Shown in pieces: positions 36,821-46,353 of a stretch of 64,000 bases of DNA. The DNA is from Acholeplasma sp. (GTDB taxonomy: Bacteria > Bacillota_I > Bacilli_A > Acholeplasmatales > Acholeplasmataceae). Numbering within the stretch: the stretch's first letter is position 1; each line of letters starts with the position of its first letter. The stretch lies in NCBI GenBank assembly GCA_012838065.1, contig DUPY01000056.1:1-64000 (forward strand). The letters are read 5' to 3'. The translations under genes and the position numbers were made by a program. Below the pieces are notes generated by a model. The model had not been told where the DNA came from, searched no databases, and worked only from the letters and a program-made list of their open reading frames with translations.

Positions 36821-39259
36821 ATGAAACGATTAATACCATTTTTTACAGCTTTGATCATTTTAGCCTTGGCTGTTTATTTTAATTATGAATATTTAACAAA
36901 TTTAATTAACAATAGTGAGACGTTCATTCGTACAGCTATTGTTTTTGGTGCTTTAATCTTATTTGTTACAAGTTTCTTTTATATTTTCACATACAACCAA
37001 GCAAAAAGAATTAGGACTTTAAACAACCGTTTGTCCATGTGGACGGAACTTTCATACCATGTGAACCAAGTAGGTGATGAAGTATTTAACGAACTTCCAA
37101 TTGGTATTGTTGCATTTGATGAACATAAAGAAATTAAATGGGTAAACCCACATGCGAAAGTTATTTTTAACGATCAAAAATTAGTCGACAAATATTTAAG
37201 TGACATTAATGAAGAGTTGTATCAAGTTGTTCTAAATAAAAATGAGAACGCAATGGTTGAAATTGAATCAAACATCTATGACGTCATTATTAAAGAAGAA
37301 TACAACTTCATGTACTTATTTAATGTAACCGACCGTGAACTTGTTCGTAGAAAAGCAACAGAACAAACAATTTCACTTGGTATTGTTTATCTAGATAATT
37401 TAGACGAATCACTATCCAGCATGGACGTCAGTGATCAGTCGAGTTTAAAAGGTGAGTATTTAGGTGCGATTAACGACTGGATTGATAAATATGAAGGTTA
37501 TCTAAAACCATTTAGCGAGGGCCGCTTAATTTTTATTACAACACGCAAAAATTTAGCGAAAATGATTGCGGATAAGTTTGATATTTTAGATACGATTCGT
37601 AACATATCACAACTACACGAAGTTCGTGTAAGTTTGTCCATTGGTGTTGCTTGTTGGGATGTACCAATGATTGAACTTGGCGTTTACGCACAAAATGCTG
37701 TTGAACTCGCAGAAAAACGTGGTGGTGACCAAGTTGTCGTAAATATCCAAAATGAAAAAATAGCGTATTTTGGTGCGCGTTCAGATGCAAGTGAAAAGAG
37801 TTCTCGTGTAAGTGCGCGTATCAATGCACAAACGATTAAACAATTAATTGAACAGTCATCAAATGTCTTTGTTATGGGGCATAACAACGCCGATATGGAT
37901 GCATTTGGTTCAATGCTTGCAATGTATCATATGGCACAAAGTTATAAAAATCATGTGTACATGGTTTATGATAAAGAGCGTCTAGATACAACGGTTTCAA
38001 AAGTTGAAGCACTTGTTTTAAAAGAAAATCCCGAAATTTTAGAAGATGCAATCAATAGCGAAGAAGCATTAAAGCGAATGAATGACGACAGCTTACTTAT
38101 CGTTGTTGATACACAATCACCAAAGATTGTTATGAGTCCAAAAGTTTTGGAAAAATCAAAACGTACGATTGTTATCGACCATCATCGAATTGGTGACGAA
38201 GTCTTTAATGCGATTTTTACTTACATCGAACCATACGCATCATCGGCAATTGAACTTGTCGTAGAACTTTTAAACTTTATTGAAAAAACAACAGATATTA
38301 CGCCACTTGAAGCATCCATCATGTATGGTGGTTTAGTCTTAGACACAAATTCATTTACAACACGAACAGGGACAAGAACATTTGAGACAGCTTATAAACT
38401 TAGAGAACTTGGTGCAGATCCAAGCTTAGTGAAAACATGGCTAAGACGTGATTTGCTTCGTACATTAGAAATAAATAAATTACTTAGCCAAATTGAAATA
38501 TACAACGATAAATACGCATTTATCTTAGCAAAAGATATTTATGATGACCGTGTATTACTTGCACAAGTCAGTGATGAAGCCTTGCTTATTAGTGGTATAG
38601 ATGCAGCATTTACAATCGCTCAAATGGCAAACGGAGTTATTGGTGTGAGCGCAAGATCATACAACAAAGTAAATGTCCAAGTACTTATGGAAGCAATCGG
38701 CGGCGGTGGACATTTAAGTAGTGCCGCAGCCCAAGTGACTAACGACACAATTGAAGGTGTTTTTGAAAAAATTAAACATTTTATAGATTTAGAATACGGC
38801 GAAGGAGATAGCACTATGAAAGTTATATTATTAGAAGATGTTAAAGGTAGAGGTTCAAAAGACCAAGTTATTGAAGTAGCAAGTGGCTATGGTCAATTTT
38901 TAATTACACAAAAGAAAGCCTTACCAGCTACAGATGAAAATCTAGAAGTTTTAAGAAAAGCTAAAGCTGAAGAAGAATTACAAATTCAAAAGCATTTAGA
39001 GTTAATGAAAAAGTTAAAATCAGAAATTGATGGAAAAACAGTAACATTAACAATTCAAACAGGCCAAGATGGAAAAGCATTTGGTTCAATTACTACGAAA
39101 AAAGTTGTAGAAGCATTTGAAGAACAAAACAACATTTTATTAGACAAGAAAAAAGTAGAATTATCAAGTGAAATTAACTCCGTTGGTATTTATACGGCAA
39201 ACGTTTATTTACATAAGGATGTAAAAGCTCAATTCGAAGTACATATCATTGAAAAGTAG
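36821..39259 (+). CDS. gdpP: GdpP-type cyclic-di-AMP phosphodiesterase fused to ribosomal protein L9
   Basis: One uninterrupted 812-codon frame. Residues 1-665 are GdpP: two membrane helices (about 5-25 and 36-60), a PAS-like segment (80-165), a degenerate GGDEF domain (RGGDQVV near 308) and the DHH-DHHA1 phosphodiesterase. The DHH part has GHNNADMDAFGS, VDTQSP, IDHHRIG and GGGGHLSSAA. It degrades c-di-AMP at the membrane. From Met666 the frame continues as complete L9 with no stop codon between. Bacillus has the same genes as separate neighbours (gdpP-rplI-dnaC). The weak GGAGTT is 33 bases before ATG 36821, so the start is less secure than the frame. Confidence 0.9.
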   Translation: MKRLIPFFTALIILALAVYFNYEYLTNLINNSETFIRTAIVFGALILFVTSFFYIFTYNQAKRIRTLNNRLSMWTELSYHVNQVGDEVFNELPIGIVAFDEHKEIKWVNPHAKVIFNDQKLVDKYLSDINEELYQVVLNKNENAMVEIESNIYDVIIKEEYNFMYLFNVTDRELVRRKATEQTISLGIVYLDNLDESLSSMDVSDQSSLKGEYLGAINDWIDKYEGYLKPFSEGRLIFITTRKNLAKMIADKFDILDTIRNISQLHEVRVSLSIGVACWDVPMIELGVYAQNAVELAEKRGGDQVVVNIQNEKIAYFGARSDASEKSSRVSARINAQTIKQLIEQSSNVFVMGHNNADMDAFGSMLAMYHMAQSYKNHVYMVYDKERLDTTVSKVEALVLKENPEILEDAINSEEALKRMNDDSLLIVVDTQSPKIVMSPKVLEKSKRTIVIDHHRIGDEVFNAIFTYIEPYASSAIELVVELLNFIEKTTDITPLEASIMYGGLVLDTNSFTTRTGTRTFETAYKLRELGADPSLVKTWLRRDLLRTLEINKLLSQIEIYNDKYAFILAKDIYDDRVLLAQVSDEALLISGIDAAFTIAQMANGVIGVSARSYNKVNVQVLMEAIGGGGHLSSAAAQVTNDTIEGVFEKIKHFIDLEYGEGDSTMKVILLEDVKGRGSKDQVIEVASGYGQFLITQKKALPATDENLEVLRKAKAEEELQIQKHLELMKKLKSEIDGKTVTLTIQTGQDGKAFGSITTKKVVEAFEEQNNILLDKKKVELSSEINSVGIYTANVYLHKDVKAQFEVHIIEK
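38816..39259 (+). CDS. rplI: 50S ribosomal protein L9 (C-terminal part of the GdpP frame, probable internal start)
   Basis: Residues 666-812 of the fused frame are a full-length 147-residue L9: MKVILLEDVKGRGSKDQVIEV, the GYGQFLITQKKAL segment, the long helix, and the C-terminal domain ending QFEVHIIEK. GAAGGAGA at 38801-38808 lies 7 bases before ATG 38816, a strong ribosome-binding site inside the coding sequence. L9 can therefore be made separately as well as in fusion. L9 binds 23S rRNA and helps keep the reading frame. dnaB begins 9 bases after its stop. Confidence 0.85.
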   Translation: MKVILLEDVKGRGSKDQVIEVASGYGQFLITQKKALPATDENLEVLRKAKAEEELQIQKHLELMKKLKSEIDGKTVTLTIQTGQDGKAFGSITTKKVVEAFEEQNNILLDKKKVELSSEINSVGIYTANVYLHKDVKAQFEVHIIEK

Positions 39260-39268
39260 GGGTTATAT

Positions 39269-40624
39269 ATGGCCAAAAAATTACCATATCATTTGGAATC
39301 TGAACAATCTGTTTTAGGTATTATCTTTTTAGATAACCGAATGATTAGAACGGTTGCTGATATACTTGATGTTGAAGATTTTTATGAATTAAGACATCAA
39401 CACATTTATAAAGCAATGTTAGAATTAGACGAAAATAAAATGTCCATAGACTACACAAGTGTTGGTGCGATGTTAGAACGTAGCCAACAACTTGCAGAAG
39501 TTGGCGGGTATCCGTATTTAATCTCTTTATTTGAAAGTATAGGATCTACAGGTCACCTTGAAACATATATGGACTTAGTCAAAGACAGTTCTTTAAAACG
39601 GCAAGTTATTGAAACGACAAGTCGAATTCTTGAAATGGGCTATACCGAAGATATCGACGCTGTTGATTATTTACTTGAAGCTGAAGAGAAAATTTTTGCG
39701 CTTGCACAAAAACGTAAGTCAAGCGAGTTTACAACACTTAAAGCTGTTATTGAAGAAGTTAAAGAAAAAATCGAGTTTAACCGAACAAACAAAGGTGGTT
39801 TAACTGGACTAGCTACGGGTTATCATGGATTAGACCGTGCAACACTTGGTTTCAAACCAGAAGAATTAATTATTGTTGCCGCACGTCCAGGTATGGGTAA
39901 GAGTGCTTTTGCGATGAATATCGCACTTAATGTTGCAAAGCACAATAAACAAGGTAGCGCAGCTGTTGCAATTTTCAGTTTGGAAATGAGTAATGAACAA
40001 TTAGGTTCAAGAATGCTTTCTAACATTGCAAACGTCGATAGTACAAAAATGAAATCTGGTGCACTTAACGCAACCGAATGGAATTATTTAAATATTGGTG
40101 AACAAACGCTTTCTAAATACAATATTTTATTTGATGATTCTGCAGCAGTTACAGTTTTCGACATTCGAGCAAAATGTCGTAAACTTAAACAAGAAGATAA
40201 ACTAGACTTTGTCATTATTGACTACTTACAATTAATTGATGGGGATAAACGTGCAGGATCAAATAGACAAGAAGAAGTTGCACGAATATCACGTAGTTTA
40301 AAACAAATGGGTCGTGAACTTAAAGTTCCAATTATGGCACTTTCACAATTATCACGTGATGTTGATAAACGACCTGATAAGCGTCCAGTACTTGCCGACC
40401 TAAGAGAATCAGGAAGTATTGAACAAGATGCGGATATCGTATTATTCCTATACAGCGATGATTACTATAATAAAGATTCTGGTGATAGTAAAGTTAGAAA
40501 TATTGGATTGGATATCGCGAAAAACCGTCAAGGTATGTCCGGTATTACTATCGACTTTAAGTTCGATTTACCAGTTTCAAGATTTTCTGCATTAGATACA
40601 GAACATAAAGAAAGAACCGATTAA
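39269..40624 (+). CDS. dnaB: replicative DNA helicase DnaB
   Basis: Hexameric replication-fork helicase (called DnaC in Bacillus), 451 residues. The N-terminal domain (1-105) starts LPYHLESEQSVLGIIFLD. The RecA-like domain has Walker A AARPGMGKSAF, Walker B VIIDYLQLI and LADLRESGSIEQDAD. AGGGG precedes ATG 39269. It follows the L9 frame by 9 bases, an arrangement conserved in low-GC Gram-positives. Confidence 0.97.
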   Translation: MAKKLPYHLESEQSVLGIIFLDNRMIRTVADILDVEDFYELRHQHIYKAMLELDENKMSIDYTSVGAMLERSQQLAEVGGYPYLISLFESIGSTGHLETYMDLVKDSSLKRQVIETTSRILEMGYTEDIDAVDYLLEAEEKIFALAQKRKSSEFTTLKAVIEEVKEKIEFNRTNKGGLTGLATGYHGLDRATLGFKPEELIIVAARPGMGKSAFAMNIALNVAKHNKQGSAAVAIFSLEMSNEQLGSRMLSNIANVDSTKMKSGALNATEWNYLNIGEQTLSKYNILFDDSAAVTVFDIRAKCRKLKQEDKLDFVIIDYLQLIDGDKRAGSNRQEEVARISRSLKQMGRELKVPIMALSQLSRDVDKRPDKRPVLADLRESGSIEQDADIVLFLYSDDYYNKDSGDSKVRNIGLDIAKNRQGMSGITIDFKFDLPVSRFSALDTEHKERTD

Positions 40625-40633
40625 TTCGTAGAC

Positions 40634-42007
40634 ATGTCAAAGAAAATACTAAGTATGTATAAAAACAACCCGTTATATGTTATTTTGCCGATATTATCCA
40701 TAATAACTTTTAGTTTATGGCTTTTTTCGGTTGATGGCTATATTGTAACGGGAATTTTTATTTTGTTGTTCTTTGTATTTTTAAAATTGAAGCTTCCAAA
40801 AGTCTACTTGCTAATGTTGCTTATTTTTAGTTTACCTTCGTATCATGGCAATTTTAAAATACTTGATTATGAGTTCAAATTTGTTTTACCATTCCATACA
40901 TTAAGTGTTTTTGTTGGTAGTGTATACATTCGTGATATGATTATGCGAAAAAATTTTTATAAAGGTAAACTTTTTTATCCGTTACTAGCAATTTTTATCT
41001 ATAGTCTTATTTCCGTTTTATGGAGTCCTCAAAAGCTAGTATCACTTAATGCAGTACTGTTAATAGGTGTTTCCTATATGAGTTACTTCATCATTATCAA
41101 CTTTAATGATGATGAACATATAAAATTAGCTGAACTTTCTGTAATACTTATGACATTTGGTTTGGTATTAAGTTTGGAAATATTTACGATTTATCTTAGA
41201 ATGGCTACGAAAAATTCAAATAATATTGATTTTTTCTTACATCAAATATGGGATAATCCAAATTTATTTGCTGCGTTATACGCATTTATCATTCCGATTA
41301 GTTTATATAAATACCGAAACTTTAAATGGAATTTAAAATATATGATATTTATAGTCTTAGACTTGTTGATTATTTATGGTATGTACTTAACGCGTTCTAG
41401 AGGTATATACTTAGGTGCTGCAGTAGCGATAGTATTAAGTTTCTTTATATATAAATTTAAACCTAAGATAACGTTTATTATATTTACTTTAGCTGGGGTA
41501 GCATTTTTCTTTGTAACAATTTTTACAATTGTGTTAAAAGATGCATATCCAGGGCTTTACCAACTGTATTATAATGTGTCAACATATCGTATTTTATGGT
41601 ATGAAGTAGCTTATAATAATTTTATAGAAACACCGTTTAATGCCATTTTTGGTACGGGTGTTAAATCTTCCGTTTATTATATAAGCCAAATCAATCACCC
41701 CCATGCCTATTACCATAGTTTCATCTTCCAAATTATGGGAACACTTGGAGTCATCGGTCTGATTTTATATTTATGGTCTTATATTAAAATGTATGGAATA
41801 TTTAAAGATATACCAAAACAATATTCACTTATTTTAGTGGCTGTATTCATGCATCTTGGTCATGAAATTGTAGATATTGGTTTTGAGTATCAGTACTTAG
41901 GCATGTTTTTCTATATATTGGTTGCCTATGTTGAAAGAAGTTGTATGTTTGATAAAAATCATAATTTAATTGAAAATAATCTCGAAATAGAAAAGAGCAT
42001 ATCCTAG
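40634..42007 (+). CDS. O-antigen ligase/polymerase-like membrane protein
   Basis: A 457-residue protein with about 11-12 hydrophobic segments. It matches the Wzy_C/WaaL type by TRSRGIYLGAAV (about 257-268) and HPHAYYHSFIFQIMGTLGVIGL (about 355-376), the His-containing extracytoplasmic loop before a membrane helix. Family members join or polymerise lipid-linked glycans outside the membrane. It starts 9 bases after dnaB and lacks a good ribosome-binding sequence. No sugar transferase genes are adjacent, so its substrate is unknown; capsule or glycolipid assembly is inference. Confidence 0.75.
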   Translation: MSKKILSMYKNNPLYVILPILSIITFSLWLFSVDGYIVTGIFILLFFVFLKLKLPKVYLLMLLIFSLPSYHGNFKILDYEFKFVLPFHTLSVFVGSVYIRDMIMRKNFYKGKLFYPLLAIFIYSLISVLWSPQKLVSLNAVLLIGVSYMSYFIIINFNDDEHIKLAELSVILMTFGLVLSLEIFTIYLRMATKNSNNIDFFLHQIWDNPNLFAALYAFIIPISLYKYRNFKWNLKYMIFIVLDLLIIYGMYLTRSRGIYLGAAVAIVLSFFIYKFKPKITFIIFTLAGVAFFFVTIFTIVLKDAYPGLYQLYYNVSTYRILWYEVAYNNFIETPFNAIFGTGVKSSVYYISQINHPHAYYHSFIFQIMGTLGVIGLILYLWSYIKMYGIFKDIPKQYSLILVAVFMHLGHEIVDIGFEYQYLGMFFYILVAYVERSCMFDKNHNLIENNLEIEKSIS

Positions 42008-42032
42008 TTTTGGATATGCTCTTATTATTTTT
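41994..42032. terminator. bidirectional terminator between convergent genes
   Basis: GAGCATATCC (41995-42004) pairs with GGATATGCTC (42012-42021). It is T-rich on the plus side (TTATTATTTTT) and has A-rich sequence on the other. It contains the stop codon of the plus-strand gene and faces the end of gcvPB. Confidence 0.85.
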
Positions 42033-42035
42033 GTA

Positions 42036-43478
42036 TTATAAATCTTTAAAACTTACCTTAGGAGAACGCGCAGCAGTAACTTCGTCGAGTCTACGAACAG
42101 GTGTCGTATGTGGTGCATGTTTTACCTTTTCTGGCTCTAGAATTGCTTCTTCAGCAATAACTTTAAGTGCATGAATGAAAGCATCTAATGTTTCTTTAGA
42201 TTCGACTTCTGTTGGTTCAATCATCATTGATTGACTAAAAATGAGTGGGAAGTAAATTGTAGGTGCGTGGAATCCATAGTCTAACAGACGTTTTGCAATA
42301 TCAAGTGTTTTAACATGTGTACTTTGATCGATTAAGCCATCAAAGACAAACTCGTGCATGCAGTAGTCTTTAATTGGTAATTGGTATAAGTGTTTGAGAG
42401 ATGCTTGAATGTAGTTTGCGTTTAAGACTGCATAGGGTCCAATTTTACCAATATTTTCTTTGCCTAAAGAAAGAATATAAATATAGGCTCTTAAGTAAAC
42501 ACTAAAGTTTCCATAGAAGCTACCTACCATCCCAATGGAATCTTCAAAGTTTTTAAATGTATAACCGTTATCTGTTTTAATGACATGCGGGTTTGGTAAG
42601 AATTCGACTAATTTTTCACTAACACCAACTGGACCGCTACCCGGACCGCCACCACCATGCGGTGTTGAGAATGTTTTATGTAAGTTTAAGTGAGTTATGT
42701 CAAAGCCCATGTCTCCTGGCTTTGCTTTACCTAATAATGCATTTAGATTCGCACCATCATAGTAAACTAATCCACCAGCTTCATGCACTAAATCAGCAAC
42801 TAATTTAATATCTTTTTCAAAAACACCTGCAGTATTTGGGTTTGTTAACATTAAACCAGCGACAGTGTCATTCAATGCCGCTTTTAACGCTTCAATATTA
42901 ACCGTGCCATCATCGTTTGATTTAATTTCAACGACATTAAATCCAGCAACAGAAGCACTTGCAGGGTTTGTACCATGTGCACTATCAGGAACAATAATCG
43001 TTTGTCGATTGAAGTCTTTGTTTTTATCGTGGTATGCACGCATAATCATTAAGCCAGCAAGTTCACCATGTGCTCCAGCAAAAGTATTAAGAGAGTATGC
43101 ATACATACCGGTAAGTTCACTTAACATACGATTTGTCTCGTAAATGACATGTAATGCACCTTGTGCAGTTGATGTTGGTTGAAGTGGATGAATCGCTTGA
43201 AAACCTCTTAAACTTGCTAATTGATCGTTTATTTTAGGGTTATACTTCATTGTACAAGAACCAAGTGGATAGAAGTTTGAGTCAATACCAAAGTTCTTTT
43301 TAGAAACGTTTGTGTAATGTCTTACAACATCTAATTCACTAACTTCAGGTAAGTCTAGTGGTTCCATGCGTAATAAGTTACTTGGTAGGGTTACAGTCTT
43401 GAAATCATCGGATTTAAAGTGGTAGCCAATACGTTCGTTTTTCGATAGTTCAAAAATTAATTTGTCGTAATAAATCAT
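42036..43478 (-). CDS. gcvPB: glycine dehydrogenase (decarboxylating) subunit 2
   Basis: C-terminal half of the P-protein, 480 residues, PLP-dependent. The PLP-binding Lys is in HLNLHKTFSTPHGGGGPGSGP, and DSAHGTNPASA is typical. With GcvPA it decarboxylates glycine and loads the aminomethyl group onto lipoyl-GcvH. Its start overlaps the gcvPA stop by 4 bases. Last gene of gcvT-gcvH-gcvPA-gcvPB on the minus strand. Confidence 0.96.
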   Translation of the reverse strand: MIYYDKLIFELSKNERIGYHFKSDDFKTVTLPSNLLRMEPLDLPEVSELDVVRHYTNVSKKNFGIDSNFYPLGSCTMKYNPKINDQLASLRGFQAIHPLQPTSTAQGALHVIYETNRMLSELTGMYAYSLNTFAGAHGELAGLMIMRAYHDKNKDFNRQTIIVPDSAHGTNPASASVAGFNVVEIKSNDDGTVNIEALKAALNDTVAGLMLTNPNTAGVFEKDIKLVADLVHEAGGLVYYDGANLNALLGKAKPGDMGFDITHLNLHKTFSTPHGGGGPGSGPVGVSEKLVEFLPNPHVIKTDNGYTFKNFEDSIGMVGSFYGNFSVYLRAYIYILSLGKENIGKIGPYAVLNANYIQASLKHLYQLPIKDYCMHEFVFDGLIDQSTHVKTLDIAKRLLDYGFHAPTIYFPLIFSQSMMIEPTEVESKETLDAFIHALKVIAEEAILEPEKVKHAPHTTPVRRLDEVTAARSPKVSFKDL

Positions 43479-44785
43479 TTGAATGCCACCACCTTTTCGA
43501 TAAAGTTGTTTATATCTTTTAATGTTGTTTTTTCAGTTACTGCAAACAAACCAACATTGTTTTCAATTTCAAGCGGTCCTAAAATATTATGTGTCAATAA
43601 ATAATTATTCAAAGCTTTTAGATCAACACGAGCTTTTAATGCAAACTCACGATAGAATGGTTGATTAAATACAGGTTCAAATAAACCTGTATGAATTAAT
43701 TTAGTGTATAAATCATGAGAAGCATTTAAAACGTGTTGAGTCATTTCTTTAAGTCCATTTTTTCCAATTAACGATAGATAGATTGTTACACTTAATGCCA
43801 TAAGTGATTGGTTCGAACAAATATTTGAGTTCGCTTTAGCACGTCGTATGTGTTGTTCACGAGCTTGGAGTGTTAAGACAAACGCACGTTTTCCATCAAC
43901 ATCTGTTGTAACACCGCAAATACGACCGGGCATTTTGCGCATAAGGGCATTAGTAGTAGCAAGATAGCCGACATAAGCACCACCAAAGCTTAGTGGCACG
44001 CCAAGCGATTGAAGTTCACCTGCAGCAATATCAGCTTTAAATGAAGCTGGACTTCTTAGTATACCAAGAGACTGACCATCTTGGTTTATAATAAGTAATC
44101 CTCCTTGTTCATGAATCCAATTTGAAATATTTGTATAATCTTCAACGATACCATAGTAGTTTGGGTTTTGAACGATAACACCCATATAATCGTTTGATTG
44201 ATCAAGGGAATGAATATCGGTAATGCCATCTTTCATTGGTATCATTTTTACATTGATTTTTTTATAACGAGCATATGTTTTAATGACTTCGAGAATACTA
44301 GGGTTTATTGTTTCAGACACTAAAATTGTATTTTTCTTTGTATGTGCATTTGCCATAAACATCGCTTCAGCAGTAGACGTAGCACCATCATACATTGAGG
44401 CGTTTGCGACATTTAAACCAGTTAACATAGTAATCATCGATTGAAATTCAAAAATATACTGTAAAGTTCCTTGAGAAACTTCCGGTTGATAAGGTGTATA
44501 AGATGTTAAAAATTCTTGGCGGCTAGATAATGCAGATACAACACTTGGCGTGTACGTATCATAAGCACCAGCACCTCTAAAGATTTTTAAGATTTGGTTT
44601 TTTCCTGCAAGCTCATTTAAGTGATGGTCAAGTTCAATATCACTTAGTGCTAATGGAATATTATAATCTTTTTTTATTTGTAAATCTTTAGGGATAGCTT
44701 TAAATAAATCATCAATGTTTTTCGCTCCAATAACTTTTAACATTTCCTCTACATCATGTTGTGTATGGGGAAAGTATTTATGCAT
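43475..44785 (-). CDS. gcvPA: glycine dehydrogenase (decarboxylating) subunit 1
   Basis: N-terminal half of the P-protein, 436 residues. YFPHTQHDVEEMLKVIGA near the start, GAGAYDTYTPSVV, and TPYQPEVSQGTLQ are characteristic. The split P-protein is the usual form in Firmicutes. GGGGGCC-type sequence precedes the ATG, 11 bases after gcvH. Partner of GcvPB, with which it overlaps. Confidence 0.96.
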   Translation of the reverse strand: MHKYFPHTQHDVEEMLKVIGAKNIDDLFKAIPKDLQIKKDYNIPLALSDIELDHHLNELAGKNQILKIFRGAGAYDTYTPSVVSALSSRQEFLTSYTPYQPEVSQGTLQYIFEFQSMITMLTGLNVANASMYDGATSTAEAMFMANAHTKKNTILVSETINPSILEVIKTYARYKKINVKMIPMKDGITDIHSLDQSNDYMGVIVQNPNYYGIVEDYTNISNWIHEQGGLLIINQDGQSLGILRSPASFKADIAAGELQSLGVPLSFGGAYVGYLATTNALMRKMPGRICGVTTDVDGKRAFVLTLQAREQHIRRAKANSNICSNQSLMALSVTIYLSLIGKNGLKEMTQHVLNASHDLYTKLIHTGLFEPVFNQPFYREFALKARVDLKALNNYLLTHNILGPLEIENNVGLFAVTEKTTLKDINNFIEKVVAFK

Positions 44786-44796
44786 GTTAGGCCCCC

Positions 44797-45162
44797 TTAT
44801 AACGTTTTCTTGTATGACTCTTCATCGATAAGTGTTTTTAGTTCACTTTCATCAAAAACTTCAATTTCAATAAAGAAATTTTTGTAAGGGTCTTCGTTAA
44901 CAAGTTCAGGACTATTTGTAAGTTCTTCGTTAACAGCGATTACTTTACCACTTACTGGCATATAAAGGTCAGACGCAGATTTAACACTTTCAACAGCGCC
45001 AAATGTTTCGCCTTTATCAAATGTTTCGCCAACACTTGGTAATTCAATATAAACAATCGCACCGAGTGCATCTTGAGCATAATCGGTGATACCGATTCTC
45101 GCTTTGTTTCCGTTAAATTCTAACCATTCGTGCGTTTCTTGAAATAATAAATTTTTATTCAT
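44797..45162 (-). CDS. gcvH: glycine cleavage system H protein
   Basis: A 121-residue lipoyl carrier. The lipoylation Lys is in AVESVKSASDLYMP; ETHEWLEFNGNKARIGITDYAQDALG begins the fold. ATG 45162 (minus strand) is preceded by AGAGGAG; the longer in-frame stretch overlaps gcvT and is rejected. It shuttles the aminomethyl group between P-protein and GcvT. Starts one base after the gcvT stop. Confidence 0.96.
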   Translation of the reverse strand: MNKNLLFQETHEWLEFNGNKARIGITDYAQDALGAIVYIELPSVGETFDKGETFGAVESVKSASDLYMPVSGKVIAVNEELTNSPELVNEDPYKNFFIEIEVFDESELKTLIDEESYKKTL

Positions 45163-45163
45163 A

Positions 45164-46249
45164 TTAATTTTTCTCCTCTGTTTGATATTTTTTGGTATAG
45201 AAAGGATTTTGAATAACTTCAGCCAAGACTTGGTTTTTTCGAATGGATACATAAAATTGGTCACCGATATTGCTGTAGTTTTTGTCAACTAATGCAAGAC
45301 CTAAGGCGCTACCTAGTGTTGGAGATAAGTAGCCTGTCGTGACATAACCAATTTCTTTGTCATTTTTCATAATAGGGTAGGATTCTCTAGCAATACCTTT
45401 GTCGAGCAATTTAAATCCGACAAGTTTTCTTGTTTGATTTTGCTTATGTAGTAAAAGTTTTTCTTTGCCGATAAAGGATGGTTTCTTCAATTTTACAGCA
45501 AAGCCTAAACCTGCTTCAAAAGGTGTAATTTCATCAGATATTTCGTGACCATATAGCGGAAGACAAGCTTCAAACCTTAGGGTATCACGACATCCAAGAC
45601 CACAAGGTTTGGCAAAGTTTAAACTTTCATTAAATAAATCAACAATTAAATGTGTTCTTCCATATATTTCAAATCCATCTTCTCCGGTATATCCTGTTCT
45701 CGATACAATAACGAAGAGGTCTTTGTAAGGTATTATTTTAAATTGCATGAAGTTAAGGTCTGTGACAACATGTTCTAACAATTGATTCACGTTATTTTTT
45801 GATTCAGGTCCTTGTAAGGCAATAAGTCCATATTCATCACTTAGGTTGCGGATATTTAAATTAAATGTGCCTTTATTTTGCAGTAACCATGCAAAATCTT
45901 TTTCGATGTTTGATGCATTGACAACTAACAGTATTTTTTGTGGTGTAATGACATAAACTAATAAATCATCAATGACATAACCGTCTTCATTTATAAGAAG
46001 TGTATAAGTCACTTTATTAATTTCATCACTTATTAAATTTGACCCAATGTAGTTAATAAATTTTAATGCATCTTGTCCTTCAACAATAATTTCACCCATA
46101 TGCGATACATCAAAAACGCCGACATTGTTTCTAACCGCTTCATGTTCTTGGGTAATACCTTCATATGAAACAGGCATTAAAAAACCACCAAACTCAACCA
46201 TTTTGGCATTGAGTTCAAGGTGCTTTTCGTAAAGAATTGTCTTTTTCAA
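45164..46249 (-). CDS. gcvT: glycine cleavage system aminomethyltransferase (T protein)
   Basis: Folate-binding T protein, 361 residues, transferring the methylene group from H-protein to tetrahydrofolate. LNAKMVEFGGFLMPVSYEGI, NNVGVFDVSHMGEI, YTGEDGFEIYG and RDTLRFEACLPLYGHEI are family signatures. Start is TTG 46249 with GGAGG 8 bases upstream on the minus strand. TATAAT sits about 30 bases upstream. No glycine riboswitch was seen in the 100-base gap to the divergent lipase gene. The fourth component, dihydrolipoamide dehydrogenase, is not in this window. Confidence 0.96.
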   Translation of the reverse strand: MKKTILYEKHLELNAKMVEFGGFLMPVSYEGITQEHEAVRNNVGVFDVSHMGEIIVEGQDALKFINYIGSNLISDEINKVTYTLLINEDGYVIDDLLVYVITPQKILLVVNASNIEKDFAWLLQNKGTFNLNIRNLSDEYGLIALQGPESKNNVNQLLEHVVTDLNFMQFKIIPYKDLFVIVSRTGYTGEDGFEIYGRTHLIVDLFNESLNFAKPCGLGCRDTLRFEACLPLYGHEISDEITPFEAGLGFAVKLKKPSFIGKEKLLLHKQNQTRKLVGFKLLDKGIARESYPIMKNDKEIGYVTTGYLSPTLGSALGLALVDKNYSNIGDQFYVSIRKNQVLAEVIQNPFYTKKYQTEEKN

Positions 46250-46353
46250 TTAAATTCCTCCCTAGTCTTTATGTTTATTATACAATAAACGCCAACCATA
46301 TAGCATGCATAAACCTTAAAAATTAGTGTATAATATAACTCAAGGTGATGAAT

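Noticed and set aside
46250-46353. Possible glycine riboswitch before gcvT
   Set aside because: The space is too short for a tandem aptamer and its conserved motifs are not seen by eye.
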